Source of the DNA: Blastomussa wellsi
Lineage: Eukaryota; Cnidaria; Anthozoa; Scleractinia; Plerogyridae
Reading direction: 5' to 3'
Assembly (NCBI GenBank): GCA_947652115.1
Contig: OX393569.1
Coordinates: 15,335,270 to 15,399,269 of the forward strand
DNA length: 64,000 bases
A program made the translations under genes and the position numbers. The notes beneath the pieces are model-generated. The model searched no databases, had not been told where the DNA came from, and worked only from the letters and a program-made list of their open reading frames with translations. Shown here one piece after another: positions 34,418 through 46,670 of this stretch; position 1 is the stretch's first letter, and every line of letters begins with the position of its first letter.

Positions 34418-35776
34418 TTAAAATAGTTTAAACCATCTTGGGTAGTACATTAGTAAAGGGCCCAACATCTTCTCACTAAGAGATGAAAAAAAGCCAATAT
34501 GAACGAACAAATTGGGTTGTATAATTAATCCTCTCATTTGAAACTTACGCCTGTAATCATCTAGCATAGTGTCCTTGCCATAATGCAAGCTACAAGTATG
34601 ATTCTTCATATAATGCAACCAGTGTTGAGCTTTATCAGCCACAAATAACATTCCTGGAGTACAACATGATGGTGTAGGACTAACTGTAAATAAATTCCTT
34701 GATATATACCTTAACTCAATCAAATGTTGCCTACTGATAGCAATGGCTGCCAATGTAAAGTAAACTGTCATCCAAAGCCAAATTGCATTGACTATTAAAC
34801 TCCCCTTTGTTCTGTTAGACAATACAAAGTTTACTGCTATTGCGGTAGCACAAGTTCCAGCGAGAGCAGCAAAGCTAATAAGCTCAGGAATGCGTTCTGG
34901 TTGTATACTCCAAAATCCCTGCAGTCGTTCTGGGTGATATAATTTATAAAACAGGACATCAGAGGTGTGTATGCGAGAGGCCATTGCACGTGTCCTTATT
35001 TCAAGAATGTAATACAAGATATCAAACAGCTGTGGATGAGGAAAAGCATCATCTTCAACTAGCAAGGAATACCTTGGGTTCGACTTCAAGCTCTCTTCCA
35101 AGCAAAATGCATAATCTTGCTTTTCTTTTTCTTTGACGCTCAGGCTTGACCCGCCTTTTGGTTCACCGGAATGACGTTGAAAATATCGCACAACAGAAGA
35201 GAAGTTACTTGCTTCTTCATGAGGCTTTGAATCAACATTACAAATTGACAAACTTATCTCCCATGGTAGTATTCTTGTTTTTGTGTCATTTAAAATATGA
35301 AAAAACTGCCACAAAATTTGGGTGAAGAACTTGGGATTTTTTCCTTTGAGCGGTGAGCCACGACGTGATGTTGTAATTAACATGATATCAATGTCGACGT
35401 CTTTTCGCTCCTTCTTTAAGTCAAGTGATATACTCTGAAGATGTGAACTCCAAAATTTCGATGCAGTGGCGACACGCAACTCATTTAGTCCTATGTGGTA
35501 GTCCATCTCACTTGATGAGTCGTTAAAAGGGTTGCGATAGTAAAAGGAATACCTCATGCCGTTGAAAAGGAGCGGGAAAAGACCAAGGAATGATACACCA
35601 TATATTATTAAACAGACCCGAGCATGCTTGTTAAAACAGCTTCTTCTAAACACATCACACAGTCTTGACATTGCGCCGGATTCTTTGTAGTAATACTGCA
35701 CAGTGAAACAGGCTCCTTCTAGTAAGGCAATTAGTAATATCCTAAAAGTTAAAACAGGAGAGAGATAGTTAATCAT
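34418..35776 (-). CDS. PGAP4: PGAP4 (TMEM246): GPI-GalNAc transferase-like protein
   Basis: PGAP4 adds the GalNAc side chain to GPI anchors in the Golgi. The 452-codon single open frame has a hydrophobic segment at about residues 52-71, KEKQDYAFCLEESL and SLLVEDDA (catalytic EDD, 241-243), KLYHPERLQ, a closely spaced pair of membrane segments (about 300-319 and 327-346) interrupting the glycosyltransferase domain, then CCTPGMLF and QPNLFVHIG. This membrane-hairpin-in-GT-A layout is characteristic of PGAP4. Vertebrate PGAP4 is about 400 aa, so the true start may be Met36 (35671); a possible splice acceptor (tgtgcag) lies just upstream of it, compatible with a 5' UTR intron. No introns lie in the remaining coding sequence. 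Confidence 0.92.
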   Translation of the reverse strand: MINYLSPVLTFRILLIALLEGACFTVQYYYKESGAMSRLCDVFRRSCFNKHARVCLIIYGVSFLGLFPLLFNGMRYSFYYRNPFNDSSSEMDYHIGLNELRVATASKFWSSHLQSISLDLKKERKDVDIDIMLITTSRRGSPLKGKNPKFFTQILWQFFHILNDTKTRILPWEISLSICNVDSKPHEEASNFSSVVRYFQRHSGEPKGGSSLSVKEKEKQDYAFCLEESLKSNPRYSLLVEDDAFPHPQLFDILYYILEIRTRAMASRIHTSDVLFYKLYHPERLQGFWSIQPERIPELISFAALAGTCATAIAVNFVLSNRTKGSLIVNAIWLWMTVYFTLAAIAISRQHLIELRYISRNLFTVSPTPSCCTPGMLFVADKAQHWLHYMKNHTCSLHYGKDTMLDDYRRKFQMRGLIIQPNLFVHIGFFSSLSEKMLGPLLMYYPRWFKLF

Positions 35777-38700
35777 GTTATTGAGTTATTCGTATGCTAA
35801 AACATCTCTAAACGTACGAGCTGAATACGCAGGGGCACCCAAAGAGGCCGTTTTTTTAGAAACTTAGAGTTCATCAGGGTTTAATATGATAGTTGCATTT
35901 TTCTTTGGTTAAGGAGTATTGTTACAAATCTGGAACGATGGAAACTATTTACATGTTCAGTTTCAACAAGAACGAGTCGAAGTAGATGTCTTGACACTGT
36001 AACCGAACTAATATTCGCGATAATTTGTTATCAACACTAAAGACTGAATTTCACATTTCGCGCCACACGATAGAAAACCAGTCAAATGCAGAATGATATA
36101 CCCCAATACCTCAGTAGAAACAGTATAAAACTAAATGAAAAGATGAAACGTTTGCGCCTCGGGATTGCCCTAATTACAATGGATCAAATGAAAAAAAACG
36201 ACTATAAGATAAAAAGGAGAAATTGCTGTACTAGTTAAGACGGCTTCCGCTCAACATTCGAGCGATAAAGCCAAAAATAAAGTTACCTAAAAATCTCACA
36301 GCATAGTGACATGTTGAATACAGCAAAGAACTGAAAGAAGAAATTATCGAGACTTCAGCTCTGAAGCTGACCCCGCGAGAGAAAACTATTTGAATTTATT
36401 CATATTTCAATCAACTGAAACGGCCGTTTGACGTCAGTTACACCCCTGTGTAACAAACCTGGTGCAACCCGAACTGGTGAGTTACTTTGGCCTCCCTGGT
36501 GGAATTTTGACCTCCCTGATACCTGCTGGACAATTTAGTTTCACGGCTCGTTATATATATGTGTATATTCTTTAGAACGCAAGTCGGCAGAACAACTGAT
36601 ATATGTTCTGTAGAAAAAAAAGTTGGTGAAAGCAGCTGCTGTTGAAAACATTCTAGCTTCTATAGCTTGCGAATACAGCCGCCTCGCCTCTCATCGCTCT
36701 CGCTTAGCTTGTCGTCTTTCTCGTGAAACGCCCAACCGACCGTATTCACAGGCTAAAAACATCCGGGCAGTAGTGTTCAGAAGCGGTCGTGCTCAAAACT
36801 GACCACCGTAATGTTTCCAAAGTAAAGACCTACGTGATACGTTTTGTCCAATGAGCGCGCTCAAAAATCAATTAGTGGGTTATAATTAGTTAACATTTTA
36901 TTGTGGAATTGTTACAGTAAAGTATTCAGTTTCAAACGTAGCTCTTTAGTCTAGCAAGAACTATAAGGACAGCATTTTAATATTTGGTTCACTTTTTCCA
37001 AAATATTTAGCATTTATAGATCTTTTGCGTCTTGACGTTCTTGTTGCTTTCGTGGTTTGCTTGAGCTCACTATACTGCAAAACACTTTTCGCAGTGTGAT
37101 GTTCCAGAGAGGCCTTCTCAACCTCCCCTTCCCCTTATTGGTAATAGGAACTTAAGGACGTTCGCGCAAAAATGTTCTACCATTGATTTTTTTTCTGAAA
37201 CTTACATTCAGTAAAATTAAAATTACATTAGAATAGTGTCCACTTGTGGGTATTGTGATAAGTTTGTTTCGGGCAAATGATGGAGAAAATCTAACGACTG
37301 AATTTTACGCAAATATACAAAACCCGATTTTAAATTGATGTTTGCATCCAGTCACGTTACCATGGCAACAGCGCACACGTCAGCGCATCTATCAAAATTC
37401 GAAAGTTTATCCTTTAAACTGATGTCATGCCAATTTTGAAGACCTATAGTTTAAGGGTTTTCGAATAAAAGGCAAATGCAAAATAGGTTTCAAAAACAGT
37501 GTTCGGCCACCTTAAGCAGCGTCCGAGGCGTCCGTCTACAACCGAGGAAAGCCTAAAGGACGCCGTCGCTACCATCGAATAAAAAGGTTAAGCATGCAAG
37601 AGAGATTTTCACGACGGCTATTTCTTCAGGGAAACCTTCATCAAAACCTCGGGAAAACCGCTAAAAAATGTCTAACGAAAGGCCGCTACTATTGCTAAGA
37701 ATGGAGACAAATAATTCTTGGTCTGGTGGGAGAGCAATTAATCGCCTCAAAACCCAGAATTTCAGCACATTTTAGCCCTTTAATTTCGGTGAATTCTATT
37801 TTCAACATAGTTTTGAGTAGCCTGCGTGCAGCCGTCTTCTGATTGTATTCTTAATCATCATAACCTCCCTGATTGATTAAGCAATGATATGACAAGAACT
37901 TTGATGCTGACCACTAATAATGACTATCGGGGCTTAATTGATTTCAAGACCATATAGTAGAAGTATTGGCTTTATTTAAACATGAATCTTACTGTTGGTT
38001 TGAAAATATTTTTTGTAGTCTGGAGTAAGATTCCTGTTGCATAAATATCTTCATAATTTATGCATGATATATTCATATTTCCAAAAACTATACAGTGCAG
38101 CGTATGTACCATTTTTTGCTCAAATTTCGATATCAATGATACACCAGTTGAGATAAAACTTGTATTGTGTTGCTCCAGAAAATATCCATACTCCTCACAT
38201 GGCAGGCTCTTTTTCATTTGAACCCCCACTCCATTGGAAATTCCAGTTTAGGGTCATACATGTATTTTCATTTTAAAACTTTGGCCTTTTTAAGCTCCTC
38301 CCCTCCCCTTGGATTTTACAATGAACCCACTGGGTTGGTATGAATGTCTTCTGCAACCACACATTATTCACTTGCAGCTCACAGAATTTTTGGTGAGCAA
38401 ACCTTGTGTAAGAACAATATCAAAATAGCCTGGAAAATAATTATGTGGATTGATCATTTGCATGTGAATTCAAGATCTCCACAAGCAACTCTCTTCAAAT
38501 ATTTTCAGAGTAAACAAAATAATTAATTATAATGAATGGAATGAATGAATAATTGAGCTTAATAATACGATGTTCTATTTGCCCATGTGGTGGAAGGAAG
38601 GGATATTAGCAGAGACCGGGAATTGGTGAGCTATTAAAAGCACCCATACAACTTATTCCAAAATGGCTGCCATTTTATTTTAGACTAAAACTGCAGTGTA

Positions 38701-39432
38701 GCCACAGTAGCAAATGCAAGTGAACTGGAACCTCAATAGTTTATGACAGAAAATCTACATCTTACCGGTAATTCAGAATATACCGGTAATACCGATACTT
38801 TAACACAATATACTTTAATCAAAAATTATGTCCCTCCTTTTTCTTAAATCAATACATTGGTTTCTTTAGCAATGTTTGTTGATAAGCAAACAGTATTTTT
38901 TATGTCTTCTACTGAAGCCCTCTCCTCAGCTGTCACAAATAGCATTTGCACTTCAGCATCACCTCTTTTCTTCCCATCTACATGTAAGAAGTGCAAGTTC
39001 AGCAGGTTACTTCTGTTCTTCTGCAAAATCTCATTTCATAGTTTCTCAGCTCTTGATCCAGTGCAGGATCTCTGATTTGATTTCATCTGAATATTCTCCT
39101 TCAAGATACCTTTGTTTCAGACAAAAATATATTTTTATGTAACTATAAGAACATAGAGTTAGAACAGCCTTTCCTTCTGTCAGAGACCTGAAATTGGACA
39201 ACTAGTCTAGCTTATGGGTTAGTCAATTCCAGGTGGTGGTTTCATGGGGAAGGGCAATTGTGCTACTTCACCACAGAACTTATATCAGGTATGGCGTTCA
39301 ACATACTGTACCTCTCCTTTCGCAGTTTAATTCTCCAGGCAAGAACTTCATTGTCGGAGGAGCATGCGCGAGGCAGCCGAGTAAACAGCGTGGACGAACT
39401 GTCCGCCTAAGCCTTTAGTTTTTGAACACTTT
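35777..39432. other. Non-coding interval upstream of PGAP4
   Basis: Likely contains the PGAP4 promoter and 5' UTR at its left edge. It also holds the TTAA-flanked element at 37152-37515 and AT-rich sequence. A minus-strand frame at 38844-39026 (including LHVDGKKRGDAEV and TAEERASVEDIKN) looks somewhat protein-like, but no family or splice partner was identified. Confidence 0.5.
37152..37515. mobile_element. TTAA-flanked inverted-repeat element (364 bp)
   Basis: The left border reads TTAAGGACGTTCGCGC; the right border reads, on the complement, TTAAGGTGGCCGAACAC. TTAA sits at both ends and the termini are only partly complementary. It resembles 27193-27842 in TTAAGG ends and in T-rich tttttttgaaac-type internal sequence. 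Confidence 0.5.
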
Positions 39433-40352
39433 ATGGCTGAATCACCCGAGGTTTTGATACAGAAGAGAAGAAATAGGTCCTCCAATTCATCCACCAATTC
39501 ACCAGATACAAAGAAACCTCGAAGCGAAGAAGACCACGACGAAAGTATCGATGAATCCACCGTAGTCACACAAAGCATGGCGGAAAAGTTTCAAGAGACG
39601 CTACAAGCGAAGAAATACTTCAAAAGCTTGAGAAACTCGACACTATCGAGCGGGCGGTTAAAAACCTTGAAGACACTCTGTTTAATCTAGAAACGAGAAC
39701 CCAAGCTCTAGAAAGTTTTCAAGCGAGTGCTACAAAAGATATCTCTGACCTGAAAGAGAGTACAAATTTCGCCGAAGAAAAGTACAAGACACAACTCCAA
39801 GGCATCAATAAACAATACGACAACATCAACGCGAAGTTTCTAAACCTCGAGGCAGAGAACCAGTCGTTAAACAATACAATAAAAGAGTTGGAAACCAAGA
39901 ACCTGTACCTTGAGGCGTACTCCCGTCGGGAGAACATTAAGTTTGAAAACATAAACGAATTCGAAGATGGGAGCGACAAAGAAGACACTGGGCAGGTCCT
40001 CCGTAACTTTATTGATACCGAGTTAGGTTACATGGACGCGAGGGCAGTGGAAATCCAAAGAGTCCACCGACTGGGAAAAAAAAAAGAGAATGAGCCAAGA
40101 CCTATCCTCGTAAGATTCTTGAGGTACAAAGACTGCGAAAAGATTCTATCACTGGGAAGACGTCTGAAAGAGAGCAACTACAAGATGTATCAAGACCTAC
40201 CACGCGAAATCGTCCAGAGGAGGAAAAAGCAAATGCCCACTTTCAAGAAAGCGAGGGAAAATAAAATTCCACCGGCCTTTAGCAAGGCGCAACCTGATAA
40301 ACTTTTCATACGAGGTAAGCTGTGGCCAGTAGGAAAAGCCCTAGAACTCTAG
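39433..40352 (+). pseudogene. LINE ORF1 (L1-type ORF1p), frameshifted
   Basis: An ATG-started frame (MAESPEVLIQKRRNRS..., Ser- and charge-rich) shifts near 39600-39610 into the frame that carries a long coiled coil (ALESFQASATKDISDLKES and following), then an RNA-binding region ENIKFENINEFED and the C-terminal block PRPILVRFLRYKDCEKIL ... YQDLPREIVQRRKKQM. This is the layout of L1 ORF1 proteins: an RNA-binding, trimeric chaperone of the retrotransposon RNP. One frameshift makes it inactive. ORF2 follows at 40821. Confidence 0.85.
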
Positions 40353-40820
40353 AAGTAATCGGTAATAAGCATCATTACTTCGGTTAATTGCAGCCGATTC
40401 GGGAAAACACTTGTTTATTTTAAGTGCTTAATTTCCTTTATTATGCTTTGTGTTTTTCTTTCAAAATATTTAATTGTAATAACGGCTTATGCGGACGATG
40501 TCCTGATTATAAACAACAGGTACCGACGTCGCGCATCCTAAAAGCGAAGTTTTATTGCACTTTTGCAGAGCTATAACTAAGTAGTCGTTGTTTGTTTGTT
40601 TGTTTGTTTTCTCTCTGTTTAGGCGTTCTTGTGTTTTGTGTGTGTTTATATGTGACTGCGATTTTTAATTTAGTCACTGGTCTATTGTTAAACCAGGAAA
40701 AATTTATTCCGCATGTTATTTTGCATATTGAATTGTGCGCTTATTTAAGCTCTTGGTCTCTTTCATGGGGCACGCATCTTGATTTATACTACATTTCTTC
40801 AAAAAAAATATCTGCACTAA

Positions 40821-43340
40821 ATGGAAGTTATAAAACTTAGCTCTTTAAATGTAAGGGGTCTTGGAGAGGTTTTGAAACGAAAAGAAATTTTCAATTGGCA
40901 TCGAAGTAAAAAGCTCTCAATATGTATGCTACAAGAAGTACATTGCACGGAAAACAATATTCATTTGTGGACCGCTGAATGGGGATATAAAGCCCTTTTC
41001 AGCTGATGCACAAGTAACAAAGCAGGCGCATGCATCCTTTTCAATAACAATTTTGATTTAGAAATCATGAAAACACGCTCGGATCCTAACGGGCGCTTCA
41101 TTATCTGCGACATCAAAGCAAATGGTATTGAAATGATCACTCTTTGTAACCTATACGCACCAAATGACGACAAACCTGATTTTTTTAGAAATATATCTAC
41201 TTACCTACGCGAGTTTCAATGCGACGAGATAATTATAGGCGGAGACTTTAATCTAGTACTGGATATCAATAAGGATAAGAGAGGAGGCCGACCCACCACA
41301 CATAAAAATTCTCTTAAAGAGGTTAAAGAAATTTGCGAGACTTGGGATGTTATTGATATATGGAGAACTCTAAACCCAGAGGAAGAAAGATTCACTTGGC
41401 GTCAAAAGAACCTTGATATTCAATGCAGGCTTTACTTCTTCCTAGCGAGCCATGGTTTAATGGGTAATATCAATACCGCAGACATCGTCCCTAGATATAA
41501 AACCGATCATTCAATGACAACTATGGAAATCACAACCAATTTTAATCCCAGGGGTCCAGGTCTCTGGAAATTAAACACATCTTTCCTGGCCAAAGACTGA
41601 AGTGTTAGCAAAATTAAAGGTATTATTCAACAAACAAAGGATGAATATGCGAATGATCCTTATGTTAGTCCCTCTCTCCTTTGGGAGATGATAAAACTAA
41701 AAGTAAGAGAAACATCATTACTTTATGCACGACAAAGGAAAAAAGAAACCACCCACCAGGAAGAGGAAATTGAAAAGAATATAACTTCGCTAGAAAGGGA
41801 ACTGGAGGGAGAAAACATCTGTGAATTACAACGACAAAAGATCTTAGATACGCTAAAACTCAAAAAAGAGCAACAAGAACAAATTATTGAACACCGAACA
41901 AAAGGCGCCATTTTAAGATCACAGTGTAGATGGTACAATGAGGGTGAGAAAAACAATAAATATTTTCTTAATCTTGAGAAAAGACACTATAAACAAGGAA
42001 CAATAAACCAGCTCAAAACGGACAATGGCGACGCAATTACAACAGACAATAAAATCTTACATGAATGCTTCTCCTTTTATAAAATTTTGTACTCGACGCA
42101 GTTAACTGGCGTGCAGGATCCATGCATAGTGAATCGTTTTTTTTCGAAAAGAGAATAATGTACATCTTTCGCAGGAAGAGCAACTTTCATGCGAGGGACT
42201 ACTAACAGAGAAAGAATGCTTTTCTTCCATGAAGCAAATGGCGGACGGCAAAACTCCCGGAACAGACGGGCTACCGGCGGAGTTCTACAAAACTTTTTGG
42301 CATGATATTTCGGATGCTTTGATCACCGCCCTTAACTTCGCATACGAGAACGGTCACCTGGCAATAACGCAGAGACGAGGGATCATAAAACTTATTCCAA
42401 AGAAAGAAGCAGACCTAAAAACCCTTAAAAATTGGCGACCTTTATCTTTACTAAATTGCGACTATAAAATAGCTGCGAAGTCAATTGCAAACAGAATCCA
42501 GTCAATTCTCCCGAAACTTATCAATAACGATCAAACAGGATTTCTTAAAGGCAGGTTCATCGGTGAAAATATACGACTGATTGACAGTGTAATTAATTAC
42601 ACCGCAAACAAAAATATTCCTGGCCTGATTCTGCTTGTAGATTTTGAAAAAGCGTTTGACACACTAGAATGGCCTTTCATTGGAAAAACCTTGCAACACT
42701 ATGGTTTTGGTCCTTCAATCCAGAAATGGGTTAAAACTCTCTATAATGATATTGAAAGCTGCGTCATAAACAACGGGTGGACGAGCGATAGTTTTAAAAT
42801 TGGAAGAGGCGTAAGGCAAGGCTGCCCCCTCTCCCCATATTTATTTGTTCTTTCGGTAGAAGTTGTAGCTAGCGCAATCCGAAGCGACCCGAATATAAAA
42901 GGCGTCACAGTCGGCCAAAAAGAAATCAAATTAAGCCAATATGCAGACGATACCACTCTAATTCTCGATGGCACAAAGAGTGCACTAGAAAGTTCACTCG
43001 ATGTTATTGGAAAATTCAGTAAAATATCTGACCTTAAACTCAATAGCAAAAAGACTGAAGCGTTATGGATAGGTCCAAAAGCGAGAAGTCCAGAGGTTTT
43101 ATGTCAAGAGAAAGGCTTTAAATGGCATCAAATAAAAATCAAATCACTTGGAGTTTGGCTTTCAATAGACCCCGAAGAAACTGCGAATTTGAATTTCCAA
43201 GAAAAAACGGAAAAAGTTCTGAATTTACTAAGAAACTGGCAATACCGAAGACTAAGCCTACTCGGAAAAATCACGATATTAAAAAGTCTAATCGCTTCAC
43301 AGCTGGTTCATATCCTTTCTCCCCTCCAAACTCTGACCAC
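40821..43340 (+). pseudogene. LINE ORF2 (APE endonuclease + reverse transcriptase), broken and 3'-truncated
   Basis: Blocks in order: endonuclease start SLNVRGLGEVLKRKEI and ICMLQEVH (40821-41006, ended by a stop), endonuclease core LYAPNDDKPDFF, IIIGGDFNLVLD and YKTDHSMTTMEI (to 41600), a charged linker (41688-42158) and the reverse transcriptase (42229 on) with KTPGTDGLPAEFYKTFW, NWRPLSLLNCDYKI, LVDFEKAFDTLEW, RQGCPLSPYLFVL and the catalytic QYADDTT near 42937. At least three stops or shifts interrupt it. Recognisable sequence ends around HILSPLQT (about 43333); the thumb, Cys-rich C-terminus and 3' UTR are absent. Confidence 0.87.
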
Positions 43341-44229
43341 ATTTTGTTTTTCTGTTAATATGTCAGACCAAAAATTAATGTTGACTTGGCCAGAAATTGT
43401 TTTATCATTGAAAGAAAGAAACACTACTTATTTACAGCACTTCATTCATAACGTTTTGTGGCTATAAATTATAACATGTTTACAACATAACATTCGCTTT
43501 GAAGACATGGAATATTGATTTTAAGAACTTGCCTTACCCAAATAGGATATATGTTCATCCATGAGCTAAAACGAAAAGAAAATCTAAGTTCATAAAATGA
43601 GGTCTGTAAAGATGGCGCCAGATCAATAGCATCAACAATTTCAACTGCCGTGCAACAACACAAAATCTTCGTGCAACAATCAAGAATCTTGACAAAACAA
43701 ACGCAAATTTACCATAGTTTCAAGCGTTATTTTTTGTTCAAGTAAAAAAAATGCTACGTACCTCAAATTTTCAATAAATCAATGAAGAGTCCATTCAATT
43801 GGCGTCCACTATGCGGCCGTCAACTGAACTTTAAATTCACTTCACTCGGCATCGAAACGGTGGGAGCTTGATTGATGGGCTCCCAGAGGGTGTAAAAACA
43901 TGTGTACCAGAGGTTCACGGAATATATCAAGAAGCCTCAAGTGCCACGCATCGAAACTGTGGGCCGAGAGCGATTTTTAAGGGAATGTTCGCGAACGCCA
44001 TCTTGATGACGTCATCTGATAGCCAAAAGTGGATATGGACCGGACTGTTCTCGACATTATCAAGAAGCTTCAAAGAAATGTTCGGCTATCCGCTAACACA
44101 ACTTCCAAAATGATAGAATAAGACCTTAAGCATCGGATACGGGCAAAAATATTAGTGTGGAATGACATAAAAGCACGAAAACTCATAGTAGAACGGGAAA
44201 CCTCGCGTTGTACATGTGAATATATATGA

Positions 44230-44440
44230 AATAATTCATATTTGAACTGCAGATGTTGATGAAAGTGAAGAATGATTATTGCAGTGAATTTTCAATGTAC
44301 GCAACTGGAAAGAAGAAGCCTGAAAAAATCAGTGCTGTTTTTTTTTCGAAGCCTGAAAAAATAAGCACTGATTTTTTCAGGCTTCTTCTTTCCAATTGCT
44401 TAAATTGGAAATTCACTGCGATGATCATTCTTCACTTTGA
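44230..44440. repeat. Foldback repeat related to the tRNA-like repeat at 59.9 kb
   Basis: The sequence atgaaataattcatatttga, followed by gtgaagaatgattattgcag and caactggaaagaagaagcct, recurs in inverted orientation later in the stretch (aggcttcttctttccaattg ... ttcactgcgatgatcattct). The same words run into a tRNA-like domain at 59890-60098; here that domain is missing. Confidence 0.6.
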
Positions 44441-45172
44441 TGACAAATATTGCACGATGTCAACCGTGAAATACGGGTTCAAAATTGAGTACATTGCGCT
44501 TAGGACTATTACATTGGTCCAGAAACACTATATCTTAAAATTAACAATACCTTGGTCATATATGACCCCTTTCCAAAGATGTGATAGAAATTCTTTACGA
44601 TGAACAGCTTACAGAATAAGAGTCAGGACATATTTAATTCATCGTATGCATGCAGGTGGCATGTATGCATTGTAATTAGGTCACGATACCTCGCCCCAGA
44701 TTCCTATCCACTATCCATGATTTGGCAACGAGTGAAGGGCATGAAGACTACGTTTTTTTCAGAATTTCCTCTATAGTAAAACATCATCTTGGAACTGTCA
44801 ACCGAGGAGATTTCGGGGCGAAATATACAGATGAAATAAGCCGTCTTTGGAAATGTATGAATTTCACCTCAAATCAAAGGAAACTCAGAAGACAAACGGG
44901 TGACAATAAACTGATCATGAGAAACAAGCTGGCTTCGAATCCCGGAGGGTAGGGGGAGGGGGGAGTTACTTGACCAATGTTTGGGTATAGGAGTGCCACC
45001 GGAGGTTCGAAACCCTGACCGTGTTTATGACCCAAACAACCTCAACTGTCTGTTGGCGTTCCAAACCAATTTTCGTTTTTACAATCTTCTCGAAATTCCC
45101 ATTCAAATTCACGTGTACCCGCGCCTTAACTCGGAACCAGCCATACACTGCTAGTCGGATTCTATCTTTTGG

Positions 45173-45233
45173 CACCCTGCGGGTAGAGCCTCTTTTGAAA
45201 AAGAAAGGCTCTGCTAGCTGGTCTTGCAGGGTA
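45173..45233. mobile_element. Short CCCTGC-ended MITE with target duplication
   Basis: Termini CACCCTGC and GCAGGGTA are inverted, and an internal stem agagcct/aggctct is visible. The word tcttttgg flanks both sides (45165-45172 and 45234-45241), a likely 8-10 bp target duplication. It shares ends with the 94-173 palindrome. Confidence 0.65.
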
Positions 45234-45433
45234 TCTTTTGGATTAAATGTATGTCTTGAAATAGATCAAATAGGGTAGTCCAGTGGTTTATATAGTAAAA
45301 CCGAAAAGCAGACATGTGTTTTGTAGTTTAACTTATAGGGAAAATAACTCCAGCGTGGCCACCCAACGAAGACGAGACCAGGACACCACCAGCGGACGAG
45401 TCACAATGTGACCGGGGTAGAAAATTTACCTAA

Positions 45434-45582
45434 TAGGGCCTGATTACATGAGCCGGGCTGGCCCGGTTGTCATGTAATCGCGAAGTCGATTTTTGTTGCA
45501 TTAAACAGAGGTACCGAGATCTCGGTAAACTGAAACAAGCCCGGCTAACCGGGCCAACCCGGTCCATGTAATCAGGCCCTTA
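45434..45582. mobile_element. 149-bp TIR element (AGGGCCTGATTACATG termini)
   Basis: The left end TAGGGCCTGATTACATG and the right end CATGTAATCAGGCCCTTA are inverted repeats of at least 16 exact bases, followed by inner inverted words (ccgggctggcccggt and accgggccaacccggt). There is no coding content. It is a non-autonomous DNA element. Confidence 0.78.
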
Positions 45583-45729
45583 GTGGATACTTTGGATCCC
45601 AAATTTTGAAGAACATCTGTAGGACCTGTAGCAGTTTCAGTGGTCGTTGAGGTTTCCGTCACAAAATTCTTTGTCCCACGCTCGTGAATGTTTTTCGCAA
45701 ATTATGTTGTCTAGATCACTGAAATGTAG

Positions 45730-46192
45730 CTCTCTCCTCAGGGAGGAGTACCCGAAGGGACTAGGCTGGGAGTCATCCTCTTTACAGTCATGACAACTGA
45801 AGATGCTGTCTGACTGGCGCTCGAGGATCAAGTTTGTTGACGACACGTCAGCTTTTGGAGATTATCCCTAGGAACTCATAACTCATAAGTCTTCTGAACA
45901 CTGCTGTGTCCGATATCCATAATTTTGCAGTGGCTCATGACATGAACTTAAATCCAATTAAGTGTAAAGAAATGTTTCTTAATTTTCTACAGAACTCCAC
46001 CTTTTTGCTCAGACCAATCATAATAGATGATAATGTAACTGAACGTGTAACGAGCCGCAAGACTTATGAAATTTTATTGACAATGATCTCAGGTGGAATA
46101 CACACTTTGATTACATTTGTAAGAACGTTTGCAAGAAATTATATTCTATGAGCGAATAGTCAACAAGGCGCAGCCGAAGTGACTATCGCTCA

Positions 46193-46228
<36 letters not shown>

Positions 46229-46670
46229 GAAACTCAAAAGGATTACATTGCAAAATTTACCATTTTATGTAATTTTAAGCCAAAAATTAAGAAAAATATT
46301 GCCTCCGAAGAGCAACGCGCGCGCGATCGTTTTCTATCGGCGAATAGAAAACACTGGGAAAACCAATCAGATTCATGGATTTTCAGTAGAACACAAACCT
46401 TAAAAAGTACTGTGCAGTGAGACCAGTCTTGGAGTACGCCGTAATAGTGTGGTAGGCTATTCCTGGTTTTCTTTCTGATACAATCGCTTCAGTCCAAGAA
46501 AGAGCCCTTAAAATAATACTTCCAGCGGCTGAGACTTATTCGGAGGCCATCCAGCTAGCTAAATTAACGACAATGGTTGATAGGAGAAAGTACTTGTGTT
46601 TTACAAGAAGCAGGATGATCATCCTCTTACTACCAAAACTTGTTGTTAACAGCTGTCACTGTTTATATAT
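45730..46670 (+). pseudogene. Decayed LINE reverse transcriptase, split by a younger insertion
   Basis: Across several frames the plus strand shows GTRLGVILFTVM (RT motif B), KFVDDTSAFGD near 45832 (catalytic DD), HDMNLNPIKCKEM, then, after an interruption, CAVRPVLEYAVIVW and ASVQERALKIILPAAETY with LTTMVDRRKYLC. This is the order of RT and thumb/C-terminal motifs in Jockey/CR1-type LINEs. The block 46147-46385 between them is unrelated repeat. Confidence 0.72.
46147..46385. mobile_element. Repeat inserted within the LINE remnant
   Basis: The insert interrupts the LINE at tctatgagcgaatag and ends near gattcatgga. Its core cattttatgtaattttaagc and gcctccgaagagcaac matches 19105-19165 (cattttatgcacttttaagc ... 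ttcaaagagcaac), so it is a dispersed repeat with at least two copies here. Small inverted words (tctatgagcga/atcgctcataga) suggest a foldback left end. Confidence 0.55.

Larger units (their letters stand above)
43341..45729. other. Non-coding interval with inverted-repeat elements
   Basis: No host exon is recognised. It includes a hairpin-forming repeat at 44230-44440 related to 59890-60030, the 45173-45233 CCCTGC element and the 45434-45582 TIR element. Open frames here are short and featureless. Confidence 0.55.

Noticed and set aside
34418..34480. PGAP4 truncated by the transposons in the neighbourhood
   Set aside because: The C-terminal motifs (QPNLFVHIG and SSL) are present, and the length equals or exceeds vertebrate PGAP4.
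44253..44603. A 116-codon plus-strand frame
   Set aside because: It is composed of the foldback repeat at 44230-44440 and lacks any protein-like motif.
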